Origin: Agelas oroides
Taxonomy: Eukaryota > Porifera > Demospongiae > Agelasida > Agelasidae
Length of the DNA stretch: 64,000 nucleotides
Direction of reading: 5' to 3'
NCBI GenBank assembly: GCA_949130485.1
Contig: OX422189.1
Location: forward strand, 8,155,620 to 8,219,619
The notes beneath the pieces are model-generated. The model did not search any database. It saw nothing but the letters and a program-made list of their open reading frames with translations, and was not told the origin of the DNA. The position numbers were made by a program, and so were the translations under genes. Shown here in pieces: positions 1 to 13,059 of this stretch; positions within the stretch are counted from its first letter, which is position 1, and every line of letters starts with the position of its first letter.

Positions 1-963
1 GGTTCATTGAATGTTGATGCACAATTTCCTGTTGCAAGTGGACAGGTATGGAACTTGACCAGGTGGCTGAGGTCTTGCCCACACCATGTTCAAGTATCTG
101 GAAATCACTTTATACTGGGAGTTCTATGGTGCGATAAATGGGGGCGGGGCTAATTCAGTGTTGCAAAAAGAGGCCTGACCAAAACTTTCAGACACTCCCA
201 TCGCATTTCCACGTCAACAGTTGTGAAAGTGCTCCTGTGAGACGGGTTCAATCGCTTCAAGTTGCTTTGTTAGTTGCACTTGCAGTAACTTTAATTGAAG
301 GCTTTAGAATCGTATAGTGGGCTAATTGGCTTGCTAAAAAGATAACACAGAAATGCTTTGCAAACCCGGGCAAAACTTTCATGCTCATACATCAGAACAT
401 TTAGGAGTCTGTAAGGCATGCCTATACTGACTTGATTGGCATTCACCTGAACATGTATATAAGTGTTGCTAAACTGATGTGGTATAAAAAAGCAATTCAT
501 TTCTACTATGGACTTAGGCATACCATAGTAAATTATTGGGACTTTTGTTACTAACTTAAAGTACAAAACAGCTGCCTGGGCATGTAGGAGTCAATGAACT
601 GCCTATGGGATTTCTACATATAATTTCCACAGCTTAGTCGAATACATCTTTACAACCCCCAGCCCCATTCCCATTTTCCAAAGTTAACCATAGGATACCC
701 CCTTGGTGAAGAGATAATTGAGCCGGAGGCTGAGGTGGTGGATAGTGAGAGTATCCGCTCAGGCAATGTGCTTGTACAGTCAACCCACCCAGGCCCGCAA
801 CCCCGTCCGCAGGGGATCTCCACCTAGCTACCACAGTGTATTTAATTGTGAGAGGAAGGACAGCTGTAGTCAAAAAGACCCCGTCTTTATCCATCTCCAC
901 ATAGATACATGTGTATAAAGTATAAAGCCCTCATCCTAACACACTCACACTCGTAATTTAAAA
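1..963. other. Non-coding flank, duplicated sequence
   Basis: No reading frame here looks like protein. The first 130 bases are a diverged copy of 12721-12830 (both contain the stretch CACACCATGTTCAAGTATCT), so this edge is part of the duplicated landscape that fills 1-13.9 kb. Nothing else is recognised. Confidence 0.5.
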
Positions 964-1285
964 TGCGAATGAGCTTCACACCCATAACGTAACTGTAGTA
1001 ACTCAAGTGTGAATGAGCTTCAGACTCGTAACGTAACTGTGAGTGAACCTCACAGTAGTAACTCAAGTGTGAGTGAGCCTCACACTCGTAATTTTTAATG
1101 TGAATGAGCTTCACACTCGTAACATAACGGTGAATGAGCCTCACAGTGGTAACTCAAGTGTGAATGAGCTTCACACCCATAGCGTCACTGTGAGTGAGCC
1201 TCACAGTAGTAACTCAAGTGTGAGTGAGCCTCACACTCGTAATTTTTAATGTGAATGAGCTTCACACTGTGAGTGAGCCTCGCAG
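964..1285. repeat. Minisatellite of short hairpin units with covarying arms
   Basis: About eleven units of the form GTGARTGAGCYTCAC are spaced about 30 bases apart. Each unit is an inverted repeat around the spacer TGAGC. When the left arm is GTGAG the right is CTCAC, and when it is GTGAA the right is usually TTCAC. Outer arms also match: ACTGTGAG with CTCACAGT, and AGTGTGAG with CTCACACT. A 150-base higher-order repeat is visible: units at about 1036, 1065 and 1098 recur at 1186, 1215 and 1248. No coding function is apparent. Confidence 0.9.
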
Positions 1286-1489
1286 ATAACACAGAGCAGC
1301 CCCAACCCCTAGCTCAGCCTTATGGAACCGACTACAGCCCTAGGCGTACCGTTACTATAGTAAAGCACACGCCATAACTAGCGTAACAATGCCGTTACTA
1401 GGATAGGTACGCCGTTACTAAGAGAAGCACGCTCCCATTTAAAGCCCGTCGACCGAGTATCACACACAAACAACTAATAATACTCACCG

Positions 1490-1625
1490 TGAGATGGTCG
1501 CCGCAGTACAGACCCGAATTATCTTCGGTACAGGAGCGCCTACCAGCGAAGAACAAGCCTCCCAGACGTTCCACCAAGACGACACGATAGCGAGCCAGAA
1601 TCCCGTACGTTAACCGTTCGCCCAT
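1490..1625 (-). CDS. Possible first coding exon, unidentified (low confidence)
   Basis: On the minus strand an ATG at 1625-1623 opens a 45-codon frame rich in Leu, Val and Arg that reaches a good splice-donor context, CACG followed by GTGAGT. If real, it would be the first exon of a gene running leftwards out of the window. I do not recognise the peptide, no downstream exon was found in 1-1489, and a chance frame is entirely possible. Confidence 0.15.
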
Positions 1626-1916
1626 CCCCCTAGTTATTATAAGTTAATATAACTCCACCCATTGAGCCCCACCCCCAATTTGTTTAGTAATTTGAATATT
1701 TATAGCACTGTGAATGCCCATAGCACTATGTGCCAACCAAAAGCTGGGCTCCTCAAAGCAAACCTTAGGCGGGGAGTGGTCCCGCCCTTTCTGTAGTAGG
1801 CCAAGGGTCGGGAGTTCAAAGGGACCGAAACCCGTGGCCATGCGAGGACCGGAAAGGGTACTCCCCTGAAGACCAGTATTTTTTGAGCATATCTCCCAAA
1901 ACAGTAACTAACCGCC

Positions 1917-2025
1917 CCATCCATTTAAGTCATAAATACCACACCCATTTAAGCCATAAAATGCCCCACCCATTTAAGCCATAAAATGCCCCATCCATCT
2001 AAGCCATAAATGCCCCATCCCCATC
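1917..2025. repeat. Short tandem repeat, unit about 25 bp
   Basis: About four imperfect copies of a unit containing CCCATTTAAGCCATAAA lie head to tail. They are non-coding. Confidence 0.75.
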
Positions 2026-2587
2026 TCCCTTTATGTTTTAACTTCACACTTTATGTATGTGTGAAATTTTGAACATCGATGTGCCAGCGGTGTTGGTGCT
2101 CCCCCACTCGACATACAACTTCTTACTATGGAACTGGATAATTATATCGTAGTTTGGAAACTTGTTGCATGCACTGATATTCCTAATGCAAGTATCCATG
2201 TATCAACTGGGATCGATGCTACAACGTGCAGGGCCTTAGCTCAAGTTTCACAACTCTATAGTATACATTAAGTACAGCAGTCACTGAATACATTGAGCAC
2301 ACGCAATTGTTTGGTACAGGATAGACCATTCTGATTCTTAACACTTCAATTCCCCAAACATGGCTCGTGCAGAAACAATTTTCAGAGTACTTAATTATCC
2401 TGGGGGAGCATGCCCCCTACATTTTGCATGTTTGTGCATCCATTACTTATCAACACATGGCCGTACCAGTCTAAAATAGCTCCCTTAGGCCTTGGTACAG
2501 TGCACAAACTCTTTGTTTCACTTGTGCATGACCTGAAGTAGGCTTCGTCTGGTGCGTGCAATGTACAAAATGCATACATGCAGGATG

Positions 2588-2641
2588 TGTGTGCATGTGT
2601 GTGTGTGTGTGTGTGTGTGTGTTGTGTGTGTGTGTGTGTGT
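2588..2641. repeat. (TG)n microsatellite
   Basis: An almost pure TG dinucleotide run. A second run at about 2813-2846 lies just past the fold-back element at 2740-2810. Confidence 0.95.
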
Positions 2642-2739
2642 TTGTTGGATGTTGCTTAGCAACCAAATCTTTGAACTTGAATGGTGTGGAGGTGATAATG
2701 GGTGTGGCAGTGGGTTGCTAGGGGTACCATCCAACAAAT

Positions 2740-2810
2740 TAGTTACATTCCCCAGACGGAACAGCATTCGCCCTTTGGGCTCATGCTGCTCCGTCTGGGG
2801 AATGTAACTA
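2740..2810. mobile_element. Fold-back element (MITE-like), TAGTTAC ends
   Basis: Perfect 20-base arms at 2741-2760 and 2790-2809, extended by a T/A pair, enclose a further imperfect stem (CAGCAT with ATGCTG). The ends, TAGTTACATTCCC, resemble those of the fold-back at 16722-16820 (TAGTTATATCCC), suggesting one family. It has no coding capacity. Confidence 0.75.
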
Positions 2811-2811
2811 T

Positions 2812-2848
<37 letters not shown>

Positions 2849-3339
2849 CAGGGTGTATGTGTGTGTGTAGCCATTTAATATAACATACTTTACACATGCA
2901 TGACAGTTAATTCTGTGAACAGATTATTTAAAGACACATTCCAGCAATCACCTTTCCATCCAAGCTCGGTATTTGCTCATCAGTTCCTAAATATGTAGCC
3001 AGTGAAGAATGCCAAAATAATTTTACTTGTCTCCATCACAAATAAATGGAAAGCTTCAATGGTGAGAGAATTTCTTTAATGAGTTTTGCATTTTAACAGA
3101 TCTAATTAACTGTCTATGCATGAAATATGTTCACTCACTTGTCGTATGCCTAGTCCAAATGACAATTCCTTGATAGCATAGGTAAATTTTTTGAGACAAA
3201 CTAAAACTATTTCTGGCCCAATTTTTAACTAAACTGGCTACTAGTCTGTACTAAAACACTGGAGCCAATCATGTGAATTTGTGTCATTGCATATAGCTAT
3301 GTGGAAGGCTGTGTAGCTATCCTAGTGTTAGCATATAGC

Positions 3340-4250
3340 AATTACACTCAATAGCTACTAGCTATATACACTGACCTGTACTGTGCTGGTGTGCTCCATG
3401 CCATCCTGTTAGAGCTACATAACCTTACTGTTCCCAGTGGAACTGCAGTAAAACCAATTCTGACAAAGGTGACTTCATGTAGTAATGTGCTGATAAAGAG
3501 CTTGAATTAACCCTCATGGAGTTCCTTCCAGGAATCAGTTGGCAGTAACTTACTCTCTGAAATTCGCCATCTGACACTACCCAAAAGTCACACATGCATG
3601 CATTGTAAGAGGGAATTGTTGTACTACTTGTAACCATCAGTTTCCCAGAATGGCAACTCAATATTGTGCTATATACTATAACTGTGTGGGTGGATAATTA
3701 CTGCAAACCACAACTTCATGTAACCGGTACATGGCCTGTATATACTGTAGTTTTTAAGGTGAAACAGTGAAGGTGGCCAGCTACTTCCACAACAATAGCT
3801 AGGAAGTTTCATGACTTCCTTTTGAAAACAAAGAGATTAATCATCTGGTGGAAGGCTTATAGACATATTCATCAGTTGTTGCCGTAGTTGCCATTCAGGC
3901 TGAGAACTGTGCTGTTGCGTCATAGACATCTAGCTATAGCTTCAACCATAGTTAGCTTGGTTAGCTACAATGTAAAAGAGCAATTTGTCATTTGGATTAG
4001 CTATAAGTTATTACAAGTGACTAATTACGTAACTAAATTTGCTAAACTAATTACCTCACCATCCAAGTCTGCCATTACCTTACATATTGGCACTAACAGC
4101 ACAAGATCATGTAGCCATGCAGTCAAGAATGCCAAAATGGTTTTACTTACTCATCCATATCAGGAGTGCCAGCCTGATTGCTTGTTGTTCAGATACACAG
4201 TGCCAGAGCCAGCTATTTTAGACTGGTACGGCCATTGTGATGACTGATGA
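3340..4250. repeat. Diverged segmental repeat, block L1
   Basis: This block recurs in pieces at 4840-6560 (L2), 9750-10220 (L3) and 13060-13880 (L4). Shared landmarks are CTGGTGTGCTCCATGCC, GGTGACTTCATG and CACCATCCAAGTCTGCCATT. Short frames inside it are not conserved between copies, so I read it as non-coding. Confidence 0.7.
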
Positions 4251-4274
4251 GAGTAGCTATGCATAAGTAGGAAC

Positions 4275-4365
4275 AAGCTGGGGGGGGGGGGGGGGGGGGG
4301 GTCTGGGAGCATGCTCCCCCAGGAAATTTGGCGCTCTGTGATCACTTCTGAGGCCATGTTTGGGC
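4275..4365. repeat. Poly-G tract and dispersed repeat end
   Basis: About 22 consecutive G are followed by GTCTGGGAGCATGCTCCCCC and TCACTTCTGAGGCCATGTTT. Related sequence is seen near 57560-57710 and 58385-58420, so this is a dispersed repeat whose variable G run lies near its end. Confidence 0.6.
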
Positions 4366-5367
4366 GAAAATGCTACTAGCATCTCCCTATCTGTATTTTC
4401 TGCAGCTAGTGAAGCCATTTGAAGCGATTAAACCGAGCTGCCTGAAATGACCGCCTCACACAAGACTCTCAACGCTGAAATGTGATTTGAGCTGCCTAAA
4501 AGGCTTGATCTTGTCTTTTTTTGAAGGTTGCTATTGTTATTATGAAATCAGTGCCGCATGTTAGCCCCGCCCCAATTTGAGCGCTCATCTAGCGCTCAAT
4601 ATTGTAGAAAATCGAGAATCCTCTCGTCACTACTTTGGATGCTTGAAGACTCGGAAATGTCCAAAGAAGGCCTCGTCATAATTTAGACCTCCCAAACTAT
4701 AGGACGAACTGCTGGGAGAAGCTATTTCATAATGCACGCATAAGTTAGAGTCCAAGCGATGCCGTTTTTCTCTCTCAAAAACCAATTTTTAACTAAACTG
4801 GCTACCAGTCCAAACATTGCACTAAAACACTGGAACCAATCATGTGAATTGCATATATGTAGGAGGTTGGAGAATTGTATTGTATCCTAGTGTTAGCATA
4901 GACTATGCTAACACAATACAAATAGCTACTAGCTATATACACTGACCTGTACTGTGCTGGTGTGCTCCATGCCATCCTGTTAGAGCTACATAACCTTACT
5001 GTTCCCAGTGGAACTGCAGTAAAACCAATTCTGACAAAGGTGACTTCATGTAGTAATGTGCTGATAAAGAAAAGGAAGCTTGAATTAACCCTCATGGAGT
5101 GCCTTCCAGGAATCAGTTTTAGTTACTGTCTGAAATTCACCATCTGACACTGCCCAAAAGTCACACATCCGTGAGGGAATTGTTGTACTACTTGTAACAC
5201 AATCAGTTTCCCAGAATGGCAACTCTCTGTTGTACTGCACTGTGTGGGTGGATAATTAGTTTATATACAACTTCATGTACCCGTACATGGACTGTATATA
5301 CTGTAGTTTTTAAGGTGAAACAGTGAAGGTGGCCAGCTACGTCCACAACAGTAGCTAGGAAGTTTCC

Positions 5368-5410
<43 letters not shown>

Positions 5411-5570
5411 TACAACTAGCTTGGCTCACCTGGCGGCTAAATCTCTGAAGTTTGGACGCAGATAGGCTTCAAACCGAACGAGGATGTGTTTAAATTTCGC
5501 GATTTCGCCAAGAACGTTTCGTTCAAGAGTTATGCTGCGATTCGTTTGCCACGGCGAGCGCTAGTTGTAG

Positions 5571-5815
5571 CCTCGTTCCCAGGCTCCCCCGGAACGCGAA
5601 TATGTATCGTATTTTCTACGTAAGCATGACGTAATCAAAATAGGACTAAAACAGAAAGGCAACGTTTTGCGCGTTGTTCAACCAACTATACGTTCAACGC
5701 TCGGTGTGTATGATATTCAACCCCCGATAACTAGATACATGTAATAAGTTGGCCGCTACCTTCGCTCTTTTTCCTGTTCTGAGTCTCGGGTACGCCCACG
5801 CGCAATTAAGGTCGT
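5571..5815 (+). mobile_element. Truncated MITE of the TAGCCTCGTTCCCAGGC family
   Basis: It starts with TAGCCTCGTTCCCAGGCTCC and runs parallel to the element at 52722-53101, sharing GCTCGGTGTGTATgATATT and a CACAATTAAGGTC-like end. Here the right terminal repeat is missing and the sequence passes into a minisatellite. Confidence 0.65.
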
Positions 5816-5957
5816 TCATGCATGCTCAATACTGCTACAATATGTATGTACATGCATGCTCAATACTGCTACAATATGTATGTACATGCATGCTCAATAC
5901 TGCTACAATATGTATGTACAGGCATGGTCAATACTGCTACAATATGTATGTAAGGCA
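5815..5957. repeat. 34-bp minisatellite, about four copies
   Basis: The unit contains ATGCTCAATACTGCTACAAT followed by ATGTATGTAC. Copies are contiguous with no unique spacers, so this is not a CRISPR array. A frame running through it is accidental. Confidence 0.85.
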
Positions 5958-6589
5958 TGGTACATATCCAGGATTACCAGGGAGTATCCCACAGATTCCC
6001 TACTCACTACACATGCTCACTACATTAGGGAGGGGTTTGTTGGGGGAAGGTAAAGGGCTAGTAGGACAACTTGGGACACTGTTATCCTGTACGACTTTGT
6101 GTAGTCTCAGCTAGCTATCTAGTGTACCATCATACCGCATGAATTTCCTTCGCCTACTTAGCTATGTCCTGTGACTCTGCATTAATATTATGCGCCGAGG
6201 GTTAAGCACTTCAGTGCTATTCATTGCAGTAGTAGCTATTCAGGCTGAGCACTGTGCTGTTGCATCATAGACATCTATTCAACCATAAACAGAAATAGTT
6301 AACCTGGTTAGCTATAATGCAGGTATAATTTATGTAAAAGAGCAATTTGTCATTTGGACTAGCTATAAGCTATTACAAGTGACTAATAATATGCAACTAA
6401 ATTTGTAAAACCTCACCATCCAAGTCTGCCATTACCTTACGTATTGGCACTAACAGCACAAGATCATGCATGTAGCTAGCCAGTCAAGAATGCCAAAATG
6501 GTTTTACTTACTTGTCTGTATCAAGAGAGTCAACCTGATTGCCAGATGCAGATGTGTGCATGTCAGGCATGGATCAAAAAGCGTATTAC

Positions 6590-8118
6590 ATTCTTAACTC
6601 TATTCACACAATTACCCATCCATGTGTGTAATATGATTACTCATCATTGTAAGGTGATCTTACTACTATAGGAAAATGCACTTGCATACGATGGACTCTG
6701 CACCCTCTGTCTGGTGAAAAGTCCGACAAAGCATCGCTCTCTCATCGCATACATACCACAGCAATACAATGACGTTCTCAAAACATATGCCACCACCTTA
6801 TAATAGAAACGTTTCATAAGTTACAGGAATGTGTAATTGCACAATAGCCATGCCAGGTATATAAAGTCGTTTAGTTGCGCAAGTAATGGTACTTAAAACA
6901 CAATATGCTCCAATCTAGTGTCAATAAATGTATCACAAGTCAATGATAATTAATTTTGAGTTAATCCAATTTAAGGAATGAAGCCACTCAGTCACATTTC
7001 TTACTTCAGTCAAATATGTACAGTACATGTACCTCTGAAATCTAGTGACAGTACTTATTCTAATAGAATGCATGCATTGATTTAGTAATGTTCCTTAAAA
7101 AATGAGTGTTGACTTATTTTTTCTTATTTGTATCAACACTAGTTATAAATTAGTTCCAGAAATCGTTTGTCTTGCATTAGATTAGATCATGTATTGTAAT
7201 GGATTGAAACACGAACAAGTTTGTCAAATACAAATGTAAAGCAGCTAGGTAACTGGTGAAGTTGTTGGTAGCTACATAGCAGCAGTTGCAGCAACAACAG
7301 GCTAGGACATTTTTTTTTCTCCAGGAAATTGTTCATGCCATGCTTTAAACTATATAGCTGTGACAAAATAAACTGGTGTGACATCTGAGAGGCTTCATTC
7401 CTGGTATTGCCTACATTGGATCAGCTCAAAATTAATTAGTACTGTCTTGCACTAAGTTCATAGGGTTCTCAGAATTGACTTTCTGTGGTAGGCTGAATCA
7501 TGTGATCTAAGTACTTCTGGTGTGAAAATTATGCATACAGTTAAACTACCCAATTGTGGCAAGTTACGGGTTGAACTCAAGCACTTTTTCTGTTGTGTAT
7601 TTCAATCGCATTACTGTGTCTGAAGCAGGCCCGCAGGCTGGGGAGTTCAGAGGGTTCAGACGAGCCTACGGACCTGGTCAGAAGCACTGTAGTGCTGAAT
7701 TTTCATACCTGGTTTGAGCAATGAAGTTACTTCTGGCAGTTCATGTTGTCTTGTTCCGCAACACAATACTGCTACAGATGAGTGAAGCAGTGGCAGCACT
7801 ATTTCAAAGATGAAATTATGTGGCTGGGGCAGTTCCAGGAGGAAATTATTTTGTCATATTTTGATCGCATTACCGCAGTCTAAGTGCTATGGACCATCTG
7901 TTAAGGGTGGAGCTAATACATGCTGCGTAATATCTGATGCATGTACAAATCTTCGATTGTAGCAATACGTACTATGGAAACAAGACAACAAAGTGACAGA
8001 AATTACTTCACTGCAATCATTTATTTTTACCACCCCACAAAATTAATTAGTTACTGTACTCGCTACTTCTCAGATACAGCTTTTGCGACACACCAAAAGT
8101 CTTAGCCACGGAACAAAT
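6590..8118. repeat. Diverged duplicate of the flanks of the 14 kb collagen gene, without the gene
   Basis: 6600-6670 matches 13795-13880 (ACCCATCCATG, then CATTGTAAGGTGATCTT). 6785-6950 matches 15965-16140 (CATAAGTT, AGGAATGTGTAATTGC, ATGCTCCAAT). Between these anchors this copy has only about 110 bases where the other has about 2.1 kb including the gene. 7000-8100 has no counterpart there and no gene that I can see. Confidence 0.6.
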
Positions 8119-8671
<553 letters not shown>

Positions 8672-8681
<10 letters not shown>

Positions 8682-8965
8682 CTGCTGGATTTGTGGAAAA
8701 CAATTATCCAGCTATCCACTATCCACAATTGTCTTACCCATGATTGTGCTGACCATGCTACAGAACTATATATCCCTTGTTCCTTCCTTCGTGGGAAATG
8801 ACTACTTTTGTGAGAGTGGGAATCCTGTTGTTGAACAATCATCATGCTCTACTCAAATGACCCACTGATGGTCAGGGTTGTGGAGCTGCCTCCTGCTGAG
8901 TTACCCACGAGGGGTGACTTCTCCCTGGTTCTGTAAGCAGCTGCCCCAGGCTACACACTACATTG
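8672..8965 (+). pseudogene. Fragment of the fibrinogen-like secreted family (copy A)
   Basis: Matches the 3' third of the intact genes at 29.85 and 40.21 kb. It retains coding for [15 protein letters not shown], then a frameshift, then GGTCAGGGTTGTGGAGCTGC and the PWFCKQLP codons. The N-terminal two thirds and the true C-terminus are missing and the frame is broken. It abuts the COG3 remnant directly. Confidence 0.8.
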
Positions 8966-11900
8966 TGAAGCAGTTCTCACTATGGAAAAAAAAATAACTG
9001 AAGTGTATGTCTATACCATCCATCAGCTGGTTGATTTCATGGCTGATAAAGTCGATCCAAGGTACCTGTACATAACAATGCATTTCTTACTGCTATCATA
9101 TCTGGATGAAGATGTTCCAGGAGGGCTGTTGAGAAACTGAGTCTAACATGGATAGGATCAAGCACATGTTGCTAAAGAAGAAATGGAACTGGAGTAGACT
9201 GTCATGGGGTGTCCGCCAGCAATCAGTTTGTTCAGCTGCAAACAATTGAACAGTTAGCCAACCATGCATAAACATGTATTAGAGTTCACTAAACTGCAAG
9301 TGGGAGTTCCAGTAATTGTAATTTAGGTATACACCTTAGTAGCTATATATCACATTTTGCAATTTCTTAGTAATATAATCAGCCCTAGGTAACACCATTT
9401 GTATGTGTTGCCTAGGTAACATGTAAGTTATAAGTGAAAACATCTACTGCAGGAGCCAATTAGAGGGCACTAAACAGCTTGTACAAATTCCAGTAACTGT
9501 ACAATTAATTTACTGGAATTGTGTAAACCATTGTAGTAAATTAATTGGGCAATTTCTTACTATTGTAACACATCTGTATGCAGTGCTCATTTAGGTGTCA
9601 CTAAACTGTTTATATGTGATTTCTAGTAATATGAGCAATTTAATGGAACTGAGCTTACCATAGTATGAAATAAGACACCTGTCTGTGCACAATTTGCAAA
9701 GTGCACAAACATCAGCCTGGACAGGTATAGATAGGATTCGGTATACTCTGCACTAGGTAGCAGCTATATATACTGATTGGCAATGTGCTGGTGTGCTTTA
9801 GGCCTTCAGCTAACCCAGTGGGGCTGTAGTGAAACCAATTCTGACATGGGTGACTTCATGCAGCGGTGTGCTGCTAAAGAAAAATGAGCTTCAATTAACC
9901 CCCATGGAGTGTCTTCAAGCACTCAGTTAGCAGTACATAGCTAGTTACTGTCTGAAATTTGCCACCTGACATTACCAGCAGAAGTTTACACATGCATGCA
10001 TTGTAGAAGGGAATTGTTATACTACTTGTAACACAAATCAGTTTCCCAGAATGGCCTATTGTGCTATACTGTGTGGGTGGATGAAAGGCACCAACCAATC
10101 TGAATTTATATACTTCTAACCACAAATTCCTTGTCCATATCAAGTAAATCGTGCTAGCCGGTGATGTATTGGACAAACTGATAATTAGAGTTGAAAATAG
10201 TTGCCATTCGGACTGAGAAATGCTTCTCAATTATCATGTACAAATTTTATAGAGCTTTTTTCATGCTTAGTCTGTCGAGCTAGATTGATTTCTGTACAAA
10301 TTTTATAGAGCTTTTTTCATGTACGTGATGTCATCACAATGGGAATTGCCACCATACTGGCGTACAGCGAGGTAGTAGTTCAGAGGTGATCTTGGTGGAT
10401 GGAAAAAGATACTTATAATTTCCTGAATTTCCAGTGAGTGAAAGAAATCAATCGACAGACTAAGCATGAGCTCGATAGAATGAATCACCATGCAAAAAGT
10501 AGTGTCCATCTAGTGTACTCATGTAATGTTGAATAATACTTTCAGAAAAACTCCTCATATGGATTTTATCTTACTAACAAAGTGGCTGTGAATTATACTA
10601 CTTCCCTACGTGAAGTTGGTGAAAACCAACAACACATGGAACCATGTAATGTATGTATGGTGTTTATGACACTCCTTCACTGTATCCAATTTTCCCTATG
10701 AATTTCTGTACTTCCAGTTTCATTTCAGTTGTGCCAGCTAAACAGCTGATGAACGCTCTCAATCTGAAAGGTTCTGTTCAACTCTGTATGCTATGTCCAT
10801 TAACTGAAATAGTTCTACATTGCAATCAGCCTATATGACATTATCAGTGTTGTGTGGTGCTCATATGCTCCTGCTAGCACAAACCACCTTACAACCACAA
10901 ACAGTACATGGGGTGTACAATTTGATTAGTAAACTTTCTGAGAAAGCTGTAGTATGGATCACCTTGACAACCACACCCATGGTGGGCTGATTCCTGGTAC
11001 TGTCAGGCCACATATATACTACACAGGATGTGGTTGGAATGTAATCACTGAAACACTAGCCTCGTTCCCAGGCCCTGCCCAGCTTTCCGGCGCTTGCAGT
11101 GGGGAGTGCCTGGAGGCTATACTGCAAATCTAAGAATTGGTGGAATAGTGCACAGTACTTAGGATAGGAAAATTTAATACGACTCACCGGCCAGCAGAAT
11201 ATCTTGTGAAGCAAAGCATCTAGGTGATCTGGTGTATGCTCTTCTAGATTTACTTTTTTTTAATTTGGATCTCCTCAGGTCAGTTTTGGTTTTATTTCTA
11301 GGCCATTCCGAGAAATGATAGTTTATTGGTGCACACATTTAGTTCATTACTGCTCAAACGTGCAGTAATAACCTCATTTCATGATACTATCTCATAGTAA
11401 TGCAAATCTGGAATTTGGAATTTCAGGTCCTATGAGATTGTTTCTGATGCAATGTGAGAGGTTAATTCACACCTTGAATCATTTTTATGTATAGTCCTTA
11501 AAAACATTTGGGGGGGGGGGGGGGGGGGGGGGGAGCTTCCCCCCAACCCCCCACTAGATTGAACCCTGCCACTCACTTCACCGTGAAGCAGTCCTCAGAA
11601 TGGAATAAATTGATGTGTAGGTCTACACCATCCATCAACTGGTCAATCTCACAGCCAATAATGTTTGAGATGTAATAATGTACTGCTCAACACCTGGTAC
11701 TGAGGATGACATCAAGTGTCATTAAAGAAGTAAAAAGTGAACTGGAATTGACTTTCATGGAGTGTTTTCTAGCATTAATTGCAAATATGAATAATGGTTA
11801 CAATAGTAACACATAAAAACACCCAATAATAGGCCACCTTGTTTTGAATAGCTAGCCAAATGTGAACAGTATTCCAGTTTACTAAATTGCCTGTGGGAGT

Positions 11901-12490
11901 TCTAGTAATTGTAATTTAAGCATACCATAGTACATGAAAAATATTACTATATAGTATGTGTTGGCAAGGTAACAGGTTATATCTTATATACCTGAAGTTC
12001 AAACATCTAGCTGCTGCAGGAGCCAATTTGATGTCACTAAACAGCTTGTAGGAGTTCAAGTGATTGTACAATCTAAATAAAACTGGTAAACTATGTGATT
12101 TCTAGTAAAACGAGCAATTTAATGGGTTTCCTAGGTAACAAGTTATCTCTAAGGGAACATCTGCTGCCAGGAGCCATTTAGGTGCGACTAAACAGTTTCC
12201 AGTAACTGTACAATTTACTGGAACTATGGTATATACACAAACACATCCCATGTAGTGGTCAATTAGGTGTCACTAGACTTGCATGTGATTTCTAGTAATA
12301 TGAGCAATTTAATGGAATTGGGATTACCATAGTATGAAACAACATACCTGTCTGAGCACAATTTGTGAACGGCTTACCTGTCTGGGCACAATTTGTGAAG
12401 TACAAGAACACAATCCTGGACAGGTAGGATTCAAATGAGCATCATGCACTAAACCGCTTTCTGCAAGGATCTCATGAAATTTAAAGTGTC
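8966..12490. other. Non-coding, internally duplicated region
   Basis: No supported gene. 8966-9060 resembles 11590-11690 (CCATCCATCA followed by a CTGGT context), and 9250-9720 resembles 11840-12420, so two diverged copies lie in tandem. 10235-10325 holds a direct duplication of a 29-base segment ending GAGCTTTTTTCATG, and 10263-10291 recurs inverted at 10444-10472. A G run of about 24 lies at 11510-11533. Confidence 0.5.
11058..11118. mobile_element. Short deleted MITE, TAGCCTCGTTCCCAGGC family
   Basis: It begins TAGCCTCGTTCCCAGGCCC and ends TGCCTGGAGGCTA. It is a roughly 60-base internally deleted member of the family dispersed through the right half of the window. Confidence 0.55.
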
Positions 12491-12513
12491 CAGGCACCTG
12501 ACTGCACTTTGTG

Positions 12514-12650
12514 ATGGATGAGATAGCAGTCCTCATCTCCTGGTCACCCCAGCACAGCTGATGATGGATGAGATAGCAGTCCTCATCTCCTGGTCACCCC
12601 AGCACAGCTGATGATGGATGAGATAGCAGTCCTCATCTCCCGGTCACCAG
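12514..12650. repeat. 50-bp tandem repeat, nearly three copies
   Basis: Units start at 12514, 12564 and 12614 with GATGGATGAGATAGCAGTCC. They are almost identical, hence recent. Confidence 0.9.
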
Positions 12651-12985
12651 AAACATGTCTTGTGCAGTGGGTGACTTTGTGTAACATCTAGGTGTGCCTT
12701 TTAATATCTTTCAGGGAGATGTGGTTCATTGAGTGTTCATGCATGGTTTCCTGTTACAAGTTGACAGGTATATGAGGTCTTGGCCCACACCATGTTCAAG
12801 TATCTAGAAATCACTTTATACTATTTGACAGCCCTGTCTAGTGGGCTACCCTCTTTCCTCTTCCACACTATGTAGTCAGGCTGTAGATTTTGTTTACCAA
12901 CAATTATGCATAGTGCATGAAAAGGGGATTGTCATTTTGACCAGCCATTTGCTATCTGAGTTCAGGTGAGTGATCACAATACATA

Positions 12986-13050
12986 CATCAAGAGTGCATG
13001 ATGACGTCATTTTTATTGTGATAAAAATGACATCATCATGCGCTCTTGAT
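12986..13050. mobile_element. Fold-back element
   Basis: Imperfect arms of about 28 bases (CAAGAGTGCATGATG with CATCATGCGCTCTTG, plus a GTCATTTTTAT / ATAAAAATGAC core) flank the loop TGTG. It is MITE-like and non-coding. Confidence 0.65.
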
Positions 13051-13059
13051 ACATGGACA

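Larger units (their letters stand above)
4840..6560. repeat. Diverged segmental repeat, block L2, with an inserted segment
   Basis: Collinear with L1 (3340-4250) at both ends, but L2 has about 850 extra bases between about 5362 and 6220. That extra stretch holds a (CTGT)n run (5367-5411), a truncated MITE (5571-5815) and a 34-bp minisatellite (5815-5955). Confidence 0.65.

Noticed and set aside
3888..4247. 119-codon frame in block L1
   Set aside because: The parallel positions in L2 and L4 are interrupted by stops and indels, so there is no sign of coding constraint.
5815..5957. CRISPR-like array
   Set aside because: Repeats are contiguous without unique spacers, and the genome is animal. 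It is an ordinary minisatellite.
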